Assembly (NCBI RefSeq): GCF_037893015.1
Contig: NC_133663.1
Span: 2,286,378-2,350,377 of the forward strand
Direction of reading: 5' to 3'
Length of the DNA: 64,000 nt
Source of the DNA: Macrotis lagotis
Taxonomy: Eukaryota > Chordata > Mammalia > Peramelemorphia > Peramelidae
A program made the position numbers and the translations under genes. Each line of letters starts with the position of its first letter. Within the stretch, counting starts at the first letter, position 1. Below, piece after piece: positions 45,232-64,000 of this stretch. Under the pieces are notes generated by a model that saw nothing but the letters and a program-made list of their open reading frames with translations, ran no database searches and was not told the DNA's origin.

Positions 45232-45589
45232 GTATGATTGATTGAAAAGCAGGGCAGCTGGAGTAACTGAGGCCCTATTCCTGCAGGAGTGTTTAGCCTT
45301 CCTCAGTACGGGTCAGCAGGGAAAGTCCTAGCTGGCCCAGCTGGCCTCTTCTTCTCATTAAGTCAGCTATTATGATGAGGATGAGACGTCCAGCTTGAGG
45401 AGAAGCCAGCAATCTGCATCAGGACCTTGGGCGTCTCTATGCCTGTGATACAGAGGCAATGCCGTATGGTTGGAAGTGCCTCAGCTCAGAAGTCAGAGGG
45501 GCAGGGTTCAAACTCCATTCCTGACATCGACTGCCTGAACCCCAGCAAGTCAACCATATAGTTACTAACTAGTTAGTAACCCATTGTCT

Positions 45590-46200
45590 TTGTGTGGCAT
45601 TGTATGGAATGCTAGGAAGGCAAAAAGAAGAAGCAAAAGACATTCCCTGCTCTCAAGGAGCCAGGAGGCTGGGATCCACGGGACCCAGGAAGACTGTTGG
45701 GTTGGAGGGAGAGATGCCATGGCCGTGAGGGACCTTCAAAGGGGGAAGCTAGATTCTGAAAAGGATTTTATATTTGATCCTAGAGATAGTAGGGAACCCC
45801 TGCTCCTGATTGCGCAGAGGGGTAACAAAGTCATAACTGGGCTTAGGAAAATCCCCTGGGTGGCTGCATGGAGAAGGGATTGAAGTGAGGAAGGACTTGA
45901 GCTGTCTGAATGAGAAGAGGAGACCTCTTGGTGTTAGGTGAGGAGAGTCTGGACCAGGACGGGGCAGGGTTCAAGGAAGGAGGGCGAGTATTGGAGAGAT
46001 GCTGCTGAGGTTAAATAGAGGGGCCTTGGTAATAGCTTGGATGTGGGGAGGGAGTGGGCCAGAGATGCAGAAGAGGGAAGGGAAGGTCAGCGTGGGGTTT
46101 GTTGAATATTGTCTGAAGGGCATCGGCTTCAAGGTGCCTGGAAGGACATTGGAGGTACAGGAAGATAAGTAGATGGATAACCTGGGGAGTCATTCTGGGC
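45590..46200 (-). mobile_element. L2-type LINE fragment, antisense
   Basis: The pattern 'gtctttgtgtggcattgtatggaatgctaggaaggcaaaaagaagaagcaaaagacattccctgctctcaaggagcc', followed by 'gaggggtaacaaagtcataactgggcttagg', resembles old L2-type sequence in reverse. It lies in APOD intron 1. Confidence 0.5.
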
Positions 46201-46309
46201 CTCCTTTGTTCTCTTCTCTTTTTAACTGTCTAAACCCCAGCTTCTGACCTCAACTTTCCATAGAAACTATTCTCTCCAAAGTGACCAGAGAGACATTCCA
46301 CAGTGCACC

Positions 46310-46490
46310 GGAAGTCAGCAAGATCCATCTTTCTGAGTTCAAATCTGCCCTCATATACTTACTAGTTGTGTGACCCTGGCCAAGGGCACCCTGTTTGCCT
46401 CAGTTTCTTCATCTGTCAAATGAGCTGAGAAACCCCAAATGGGGTCCCAAAGAATCGGGCTCATCCAAGATGACTGAACAGCGACAACAA
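46310..46490 (+). mobile_element. SINE with 'aaaccccaaatggggt' tail
   Basis: The core 'agttgtgtgaccctggccaaggg' is followed by 'cctcagtttcttcatctgtcaaatgagctgagaaaccccaaatggggtc'. Same subfamily as 3525, in APOD intron 1. Confidence 0.8.
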
Positions 46491-47674
46491 GCATAGAAAT
46501 GATAATTCATGGGAATTGGTGAGCTTACCAAGGGAAATAATAGGGAGGAAAAAGAGGACCCAGGGCAAAGTCCTATGACTTGGATGGAGATTCAGCAAAG
46601 GAGACAAAAGAGAAGGAGAGTCAGTTGGGTAGGAGGAGAACCATAAGGGGGATGTCCTGCAAAATCAAGAGAAAAGAGTCACAAGGTGAGATTGACCAAC
46701 GGTGTCCAGGACTCCTGAGAGATCAAGGAGGAAGAGAATTGAGAAGAGGCTACTGGATCTACTGTAGAGAGAGCAGTTTGGGTAGAAAACTGAAGTCAGC
46801 AAACATTTTAGACAGTGAAGAGCAAAGGAAGCCCTGTTTGTGGGTGACCTCAAAGATTTTGATCACAAAAAGGAGAAAACAGGAAGATGGCCAGCAGGGA
46901 GAAAACAATGGGGGTGGGGGTGGGGTTTGAGGATAGGGAGACCTGAACAAGTTTAAGGGTAGTGGGGAAGGAGTCAGCAAGTAAGCCCTTCCCCCTCCCT
47001 GAGCCTCAGTTTCCTCGTCTGTTAAATGGCAGTCCTTCCAGACCTGAGGTTGCCAGTCCTGTGCCCCTCTTCAGATGCATCCAACCCTTCTTCCACCAGA
47101 CTCTGAGAGACTTCAAGCATGGCCTTGCACTTCCTCAGGCATGCTCAGCATGTGGCGGGGGAGAGCCCAGCATATGAATTCATTTACCTTGAGGAAGCCT
47201 ATCAGAATGAGAGGAAACTGTGAGGCTGGGAAAGGGCAGCATCTGTTTCTACTTGGGTCTATGATTCTACAGCATTATTCAGCATGGAAGGTCCAAAAAG
47301 CCTTGGAGACCTAGCAGCAGGGTCTTGGGAGACCTCTGGCCGTCCACAGGTTTTTCTCTGATGACACCTCCATCAGCACCATGCTCTTGCCATGATAAAA
47401 GCATTCCTCAGCCCCAGAGAGTGTCCTCAGGCGTAGCCACCTGTCAGTGCTAATGCTGGGGCCTTGATGGTAGAGAGGGGAGTCAAAGGCATCCAGAAGT
47501 CAATCAGATGGACAGGTTGAGTGGAAGGCAGCAGGTTAAGGGGGCTGTGTTTCTATCCCTCCTCCATTCTCCCAAGGGTCTCAGTTTCTCCCCTTACCAC
47601 AACTCTTTAGCAGATGCAAACTGGTTCCTTGCTTGTGGGATTTCTCCTCAGCCCTGAACCACTACCGAGCCAGG

Positions 47675-51055
<3,381 letters not shown>

Positions 51056-51410
51056 CAGGAAGCCTGCCACGCACATCTTGTACCCTGCCTCTTGCTTTGC
51101 TCCTTGTAAAGAAAACAGCAACCTGGGGGAACAGGCACCTGGAGAGGCGTGGGCAGAGGAAGCTGTGATCCATTGGGGAGGAGGAGGGAGAGCCTTTGGG
51201 AGGGATGGCCTAGAAGCTTGGCTCCTTATTTGGCAGTCCTGGCAGTCCACCAGCCGAGATCACTAACCTCCCCCCACCCCAGCACACACAACCAGGCAAG
51301 GCCCCAGTCACCTTGATCTGCCCCAAGAGGAGAAAAGGTCCAGGCCGGCCCACCCTTGGAGTCACACTAACAACAGCACTGAAAAGCCCTGGTGCTTAGC
51401 AAGGCTTCAC

Positions 51411-51416
51411 AATAAA
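51411..51416 (+). terminator. APOD: APOD polyadenylation signal
   Basis: AATAAA 356 bases after the stop codon, followed within 40 bases by a GT-rich downstream element (tgttcctgtggtgtc). The inferred transcript end is near 51435. Confidence 0.85.
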
Positions 51417-51899
51417 ATGTCCGGGCTCAGCCTTATTCTGCCTGTTCCTGTGGTGTCTCCTGAGGGAGGCAACTTCTCTGGGGCCAGCCCTGCATGGTCC
51501 ATCACACTCTGACTCTCAGGCAACTTAGTCTTGACATGAGAAGTTGTGAGAGAGCGCAAGATGGCAGAGTCAGAAAGGCCTGGCTTCAACTCTCCTCTGG
51601 CGAGTTGGGGAGCTGCAGCCTCCTGATCTGTAGAATGGTCATGCTCCTTCCTGTCACCTCCCCAAAGGGTGCCAAGGGCTCCAGGGAGCTCAGAGGGCCC
51701 CATATCAAGGGCTTGGCGATGTCTTCCTCTACAACACAGCTCCTGACAAAGTCCCTAGTTCTGTCCTCATTCTGTCCTTAGCAGGCAGCACCCTGCTTAG
51801 CGTCCCTGGCTCACAGCCCCTGAGCCATCCTCCCTCTCAGGCCCAGGACCTGCTTGATGAGACCTGGTCATATCTAGTCAAACTCTCCCCTCTCTCTCC

Positions 51900-52360
51900 C
51901 TCTCCCCACCCTGCCATGGTTCCCTCCATAATTCAAACCCTTAGCCCTTCCATCTAGATTATGTGGGTGGCTTCTGAACTTGTCTCTCTTTTCAGGTTCT
52001 ATGTAGCACATCCAAACCCCTCTCCTGGCCAGCCCACGTCACTCCCCTAATCAAAAATCCTTGATGGCCCCCTATGGCCCACCCCACTCTGGCATTTAAA
52101 TCCCTTCACTTCGTGGCAATCTTTGCCAGACTGCTTCATATCACCTTCATGCATGCTGCATTCCACGCAAAATGACCAAAAGTGGACATCAGTCACAATG
52201 CCTTTGCCCAGATAGTGCCCCCACCTGGTCTGCTATTTTGGCTCACTGCTGCCCCTTGGCATCCTTGGCTTTGTTTGGAGATCAGCTTGGGTGTGACCTC
52301 CTGTGGGAGACCTTCCCTGATCCCATCGGTGTTGAGTGCTGCCTGCCTCTCATCTCCCTC
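51900..52360 (+). mobile_element. L2 LINE fragment
   Basis: Ordered motifs 'ccctaatcaaaaatccttgatggccccctatggcc', 'ggcatttaaatcccttcacttcgtggcaatc' and 'gagaccttccctgatcccatcggtgttgagtgctgcc' match the conserved 3' half of L2. Confidence 0.65.
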
Positions 52361-53159
52361 TCTCTCAGCCTCCCTGCCTCTCCCAGTCTCTTCCTGTCTC
52401 CCTTTGTGGGGGGGAAGAGGGGGGTCCAAGTGACCTTCCAAAGGGACCCCACCTGCCTAAGAGGGGGTGTTAATGGTAGAATGGAAGATAGCTTCAGATG
52501 CTCAGAGGGCAGTTTCTCCCCAGGCCACCAGGTGGGGCTCCGAGGTTGAGCTGCTCCAGCCTGGGGCCCTGGAAGCTCCCATCTCCTACGGTTCTATTGC
52601 ACCTCCTTTAGTCTAGGACTGAAGCCCCAATTTACTAACTTGAGCAAAATGGCTCCATCTCTACCTATCTTCTTGTGACCCATGGAACCACACCTTCACT
52701 TTGTGGCTGGAGGTCATTCAGGGAGGTGGAAATGAAAAGCTAGGTTCCAACTCCTCCCAACAGCTAGGGCAAGGGTCTCTTGAGGGTTCCCACTCCCCAG
52801 AGGCAGCTTCTCTGGAGAGCAGCGGAGCCCACATGCTGAGAGGTTTCATTCAACAGACAAATGAATCTTCCCAAGGTCCAAGTCAGATCCTGCATCACAC
52901 ACACAAACACAGATATTAATGGGGCAGAATCCTCCTTTCAAGGCTCAGCTCAGGGGCTCCTCTCTAGGAAACCCACTCTGATTCCCTTCCTTGGAAAGTC
53001 TTCTTTTGGGATTTTGCCTTTCATCACAATCTCCCTGGCATTACCTGTATTCATGCTTTAGCTAGCCTATCCCATGTGATCCTCATAATACTTTAGTGAG
53101 ACTAGGTGTTCGATGAAGCCTTGGAGGCTGAGATGCAACAAAATCTGGGGCTCATTTTG

Positions 53160-53970
53160 GCCTAACAATTAACACCAGGAAAACTCAGGGGCTCCATCCT
53201 CCAGGACCACACAATCCATCTGTGGAACCATTGATGACAGCAAATGGAGAAGCTCTGAGTATTGTGGACAAGTTCACTTCCCTTGGCAGTGTCCTTTCCA
53301 GGGAGGTACACCTAGATGATGAGGTGGACACTGGCATTGCCAGAGCTAGCTCAGTATTCAAGAAGCTCTGAAAGAAAGTATGGGAGAGGAGACTGAGTAC
53401 CAGACTGAAGGTCTTCAGAGCCATTGTGCTGACCTCCTTGCTCTATGCCTGTGAGACCCGGACAATCTCTGAGCCCCATGTCCAGAAAGGGAATCCCTTC
53501 TATTTAAATTGTCTTAGGAAGACTCTGAAGATCACCTGGCAGGTGAAGATCCCAGACCCTGAGGGCCTTTCTTCAAACTAAACTGTGGGAATGTTCAGAC
53601 TAAGTAGCAGAGCTCAACTCCAAGGAGCTGGCCTTATTTGAATGCCACAAGTACACGTGCCTAAGGCTTTTACAGAAAACTCATACATGACAAAGTGCCT
53701 GAGGGAGAATGGGGGGGGTGTTTCAGAAGTTTCTGCATTAAAGAAGGTGCTGTGCTCTATGAGTCAAGCAGAATTGTAGTAGCTTAAAATATTAAATGCA
53801 CAAATTTAGAGCCACCTCCACTCCAATACCCTTTTGTACTATTTGTGCCCAAAGGTGGTGGGAATCTACTGATCTAGTACTGGTCTGATTAGCCAGTCAG
53901 ACACACTATACTTTGACTCCAACATAGCGATATTGTTTTGGTCATCTTCAGGAATGAAGGACAACTAACC
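53160..53970 (+). mobile_element. Non-LTR retrotransposon, reverse transcriptase C-terminal fragment
   Basis: A conceptual translation with stops and shifts gives VDKFTSLGSVLSREVHLDDE, VDTGIARASSVFKKL, RLKVFRAIVLTSLLYACETR and LRKTLKITWQVKIPDPE. These are the usual C-terminal RT/'YGCETW' motifs of non-LTR elements. It ends with 'ttggtcatcttcaggaatgaaggacaac', the same tail as the MAR1-like SINEs here, which suggests an RTE-type partner LINE. Confidence 0.75.
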
Positions 53971-54589
53971 GACTGACTAAGCATTGTCCCTGTTTTAAAA
54001 AGGAAATGGAGTTTGGGGTCATTTGAGGGTGTGAGCTCCAAGTCCAATAGACTAGTGCCTATACTATATAATGCTTTCTAGATGATACTACATACTGTAT
54101 ACTGCTTTCTCCAAACCTTTCACTTGAGTCCAAGCCACCATTGGAAGGAGTCCTTGCTCAAATGTACCTTTAAGTGGCCCTCAGCTTCAAGGTAGGGGAC
54201 ACCCGGCACTTCCTGCATGGACGGCTCCCACTCAAGTGATGACAACTTTTATCCTGCTACTGAGTCAAAATTGGGGTCTCTGCTCCTTCCACCCACTGAA
54301 ACCCCCTTTGGCATCAAACAAAACTTAACTGGATCACTAGAGTCTGTGGCTTCTTGTCATGTCTTTTCAGGGGGTTTAAGGACACTTAAATTACATTTCC
54401 TGAGCATTTTTTAACATCAGGTGCTTCTGATATCAGCTACTTTTGATTTTCTTCTCACATTTTGTGGTGTCTCATGAAATCATTGACTTCTCTTTTGCAC
54501 TATTTTAGTTTTCAGCCAGACGGCTGGTTAAGTTTCACCATTTTTTTCTTCGCAGTGGTTTATTCTCCTTACAATTCTTTCCTCTTCCG

Positions 54590-54730
54590 GTTTTTTTTTA
54601 GGTTTTTGCAAGGCAAATGGGGTTCAGCGGCTTGCCCAAGGCCACACAGCTCGGTCATTATTGAGTGTCTGAGACCGGATTTGAACCCAGGGCCTCCTGA
54701 CTCCAGGGCCGGTGCTTTATCCACTATGCC
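54590..54730 (-). mobile_element. tRNA-derived SINE, antisense
   Basis: A full antisense copy from 'tttttttttaggtttttgcaaggcaaatggggttc' to 'ccactatgccgcc', flanked by CCTCTTCCG on both sides. It sits about 120 bases upstream of the PPP1R2 CpG island. Confidence 0.9.
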
Positions 54731-55181
54731 GCCCTCCTCTTCCGTTTTTTATTTCATTTTTTTATCTGTGGCTTCATTTTTCTAAGTGTCCGTTGATTCT
54801 GCTCCCAAGTCTGGGCCACCCCCATAATTCCTCATCAGGGGGGTGTCTGTCTCCCCCTGGCCCCACGTCTGGGCCTCCTCGCGCTGCGGCGGGCTGCGGG
54901 CCGCTCTCGGGCTGGTCCGGACCCCCGGACCCCCGGGGCGCACGGTTCCGCCACTCGGTCCGGCCTTGGCCCTTCCTTAGGGCGGCGCGGGCTCCGTGTC
55001 CGGGTGCCGGGAGCCCCGGGGCCCAGGCCTGGGGCTCCCCTCGTCTGCCGGGGCGGGCCGCTCGCCAGGGGGGGCGCGGCCGGGCCGGGGACCCCCGGCG
55101 GCCTGGGCCCTGGGTGGAGGTCCGGGCCCCGCGGGCCCATGGCGCCTGTCCGGGGCCCCGGCCCCCCCGTCCCCCCCCGCC

Positions 55182-55189
55182 CACGTGAC
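55182..55189 (+). promoter_or_regulatory. CACGTGAC E-box 1
   Basis: CACGTGAC in 'cccgcccacgtgaccccgg', a USF/TFE-type E-box, 429 bases upstream of the PPP1R2 start codon. Confidence 0.5.
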
Positions 55190-55278
55190 CCCGGCCCCCC
55201 GGACCCCCCCCCCCCCGGACCCCGGTCTCGCGGGCGGCGGCTCCGGAGACTCCAGGGCGCCGCGCCCGGCCGCCGGCC

Positions 55279-55286
55279 CACGTGAC
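55279..55286 (+). promoter_or_regulatory. CACGTGAC E-box 2
   Basis: A second CACGTGAC in the same orientation and with a similar flank (ggcccacgtgacccg), 97 bases after the first. Confidence 0.5.
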
Positions 55287-55394
55287 CCGCCCCCCCCCCC
55301 GCGCGCTCGCGCCCCGCCCCCTCTGGTCCCGCGAGAGCGGCCGCGGCCGGCGTTGGGCGGAGGGGGCGCGCGGCAGGGGCGCGTCGGGACGCCG

Positions 55395-55437
55395 CGACGC
55401 CGTGACGCGCGACGCCGTGACGCACGACGCCGTGCCG
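55395..55437 (+). promoter_or_regulatory. Tandem CRE/ATF-like half sites
   Basis: Three units of about 15 bases: CGACGCCGTGACGCG, CGACGCCGTGACGCA and CGACGCCGTGCCG. The first two contain TGACG, the CREB/ATF half site. They lie about 175 bases upstream of the PPP1R2 ATG. Confidence 0.5.
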
Positions 55438-55610
55438 CCCCCGGCCGCCCGCCCCGGCTCCCAGCGCCGCCGCCCCCTCCGCCGCTCCGCCGCTCCGCCG
55501 CCTCCTCGCTGCCCGGCCTCAGCGGCTGCTCCCGGGGCGGAGGCCCGAGCGCGGCGTGCGGCGCCCTGTCGGAGCGGGCGCGGCGCAGCGGGCGGGCGGG
55601 CTCGGAGGCC

Positions 55611-62788
<7,178 letters not shown>

Positions 62789-63438
62789 TGAGCTTCCCCC
62801 ACTTCTGTGTGTTGTGTTGCTGAGACAGGGTGCACCTGCTCAGCAGCAGCTATTGAGAATCCTCTGCCTTTGAGGCACTTTTCCCAACCATTGACCCTGG
62901 GGCGGTGTGGAAATTCAGAGGCAATCTGGTGCTTGTCATGTCCTTTCCTCTCCTACACCCTCAGTGAACTCCTGGGAACCACCACTGAGCAATCCCAGAT
63001 GACTGCTGAGTTGGCATTGGAGAGCTAACATTTTAACATCTGGCAGCAAGAATAAGGTTAACAGAGGTGGAAAATGCTGATTTTTTTAAAAATGAGAAAC
63101 GATGAGACCTAGGTAGGCAGGCCCAGGCTGCTAGTCAGATTCCCCAGAGGAAACTAGAACTAAAAATGAGCCTCATGTACAGTTGAGTCTCTATGTCAGT
63201 TGTCAGCTAAAGTCAGTGGACCCGATGTTCTGGATCAGTTAGGTTGGTGGCAGGAAGATTCAATTAAGTGAGGAGACATATCTGCTCCTGGCCTCTGTGT
63301 CCCAGAAAGGGTCTCTTCTTAGTGGGAGGTTATAGTGTTGGGTGTGAAGACCAGGAGGCAAAGGTTTAGGGTGGACACATTGAGACTGGAGGGAAGTTGT
63401 TTATTCCATCCTCAGAGTTGTCAGCGAGTAAGCCCCCC

Positions 63439-63509
63439 ACTTAATAATTACCTAGCTGTGCAGCCTTGGGAAAGCCACTTAACCCCCATTGCCTTGCAAA
63501 AAAAAAAAA
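63439..63509 (+). mobile_element. 5'-truncated SINE with 11-bp TSD
   Basis: Only the 3' half (cttaataattacctagctgtgcagccttggg...ttgcaaaaaaaaaaaa) is present, flanked by GTAAGCCCCCC at 63428-63438 and 63510-63520, so the truncation happened at insertion. Confidence 0.9.
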
Positions 63510-63864
63510 GTAAGCCCCCCCCCCCCCCTTTGGTGGTATTAAGGATCCCCCTTCCCCTACAGTTTTGCACTGACAGTGATCTTGGGGACCCTGTGTGTTG
63601 CACATTTCTTGTCTGTTTTCAATTCCACTATTCCCCATCATCTACAATAGATCCTTTTTTTTTTTTTTTTGCTTTCATTTTATCAGATCATATTATCCTC
63701 CCCAGATGAAATCAGAAGCTTTTTCATGACTTGTCTTGTTGAGGTCTTGTCTGTATTCATCTCAGTGTTTCCTTCTTAATCTTGGTCTGATGTCCTGGGC
63801 TGCCCCAGGGCAATGCATCCCAGTCCATTTAGGATTAATATTATATCAAGAGAACTCCATAGAT

Positions 63865-63940
63865 ATATAGAAGAGAACTTGGAGTCAGGAAGACCTGGGC
63901 TCGAATCCTGCCCCAGACACTCCCTAGCTGTGGGATGCTC
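63865..63940 (+). mobile_element. MIR-like SINE fragment at window edge
   Basis: The sequence 'ttggagtcaggaagacctgggctcgaatcctgccccagacactccctagctgtgggatg' is the diverged SINE/MIR core. Confidence 0.7.
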
Positions 63941-64000
63941 TGCCTGTCCACTAGAAAGGGAAGATGTTGCCTCCCTTCTAGGGTGGTTGTGAGGATCCTG

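Larger units (their letters stand above)
51440..54580. other. Intergenic between APOD and PPP1R2
   Basis: No gene is seen. Contents are old L2 fragments (51900-52360; 52950-53060), a decayed reverse transcriptase fragment (53160-53970) and otherwise unassigned sequence. Confidence 0.5.

Noticed and set aside
47633-47674. Upstream in-frame ATG at 47633 as the APOD start
   Set aside because: It lies before the splice acceptor at 47651, so it would be intronic. The ATG at 47675 gives a normal signal peptide matching human ApoD.
53185-53424. Open frame on the minus strand over 53185-53424
   Set aside because: It is the shadow of a decayed non-LTR reverse transcriptase fragment on the + strand.

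Overview
The window looks like nuclear DNA of a marsupial, most likely an Australian one (dasyurid-like). The main reason is a dense set of tRNA-derived SINEs sharing the head 'gcagctaggtggcgcagtgg', the 'acacttaataattacctagctgtgtg' core and an A-rich tail, many with perfect target-site duplications. L2-, CR1/L3-, L1- and RTE-type LINE fragments also fit. No bacterial-style genes, CRISPR arrays or operons are present. Genes are split by introns and were rebuilt from splice sites, reading phase and recalled vertebrate proteins, so all homology statements rest on memory, not on a search.

Three loci lie on the + strand. (1) About 15.5-38.3 kb: an intron-containing relative of ACADVL (very-long-chain acyl-CoA dehydrogenase). 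At least 17 exons keep the phases and codon counts of ACADVL, but they carry four frameshifts, a nonsense codon and an exonic tandem-repeat expansion, so I call it a decayed pseudogene (assembly indels could explain only part of this). (2) About 45.16-51.43 kb: complete APOD, with TATA box, 5' UTR exon, four coding exons (188 residues) and polyadenylation signal. It keeps the lipocalin motifs, the four structural cysteines and both N-glycosylation sites, but lacks the extra cysteine of human ApoD. (3) From about 55.5 kb past the right edge: PPP1R2 (protein phosphatase inhibitor 2), with a strong CpG-island promoter and coding exons 1-5; the last exon is outside. APOD-PPP1R2 is the human 3q29 order; the ACADVL-like locus next to APOD is the unexpected part.

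The left end (0.5-1.4 kb) holds two exon-like segments of an unidentified gene. From 1.4 to 15.5 kb I see no gene, only SINEs, GA-rich simple repeats and one copy of a dispersed, possibly ERV-derived family whose second copy lies in PPP1R2 intron 5. The pseudogene is unusually rich in tandem repeats: a 60-bp unit triplicating an exon-intron junction, a 62-bp minisatellite, and a 28-bp unit inside an exon.

The three loci do not form a pathway. ApoD is a secreted lipid-binding lipocalin, PPP1R2 a cytosolic/nuclear PP1 regulator, and the ACADVL ancestor a mitochondrial beta-oxidation enzyme. Nothing here amounts to a clear new system; the most interesting object is the extra, decaying ACADVL-like gene.
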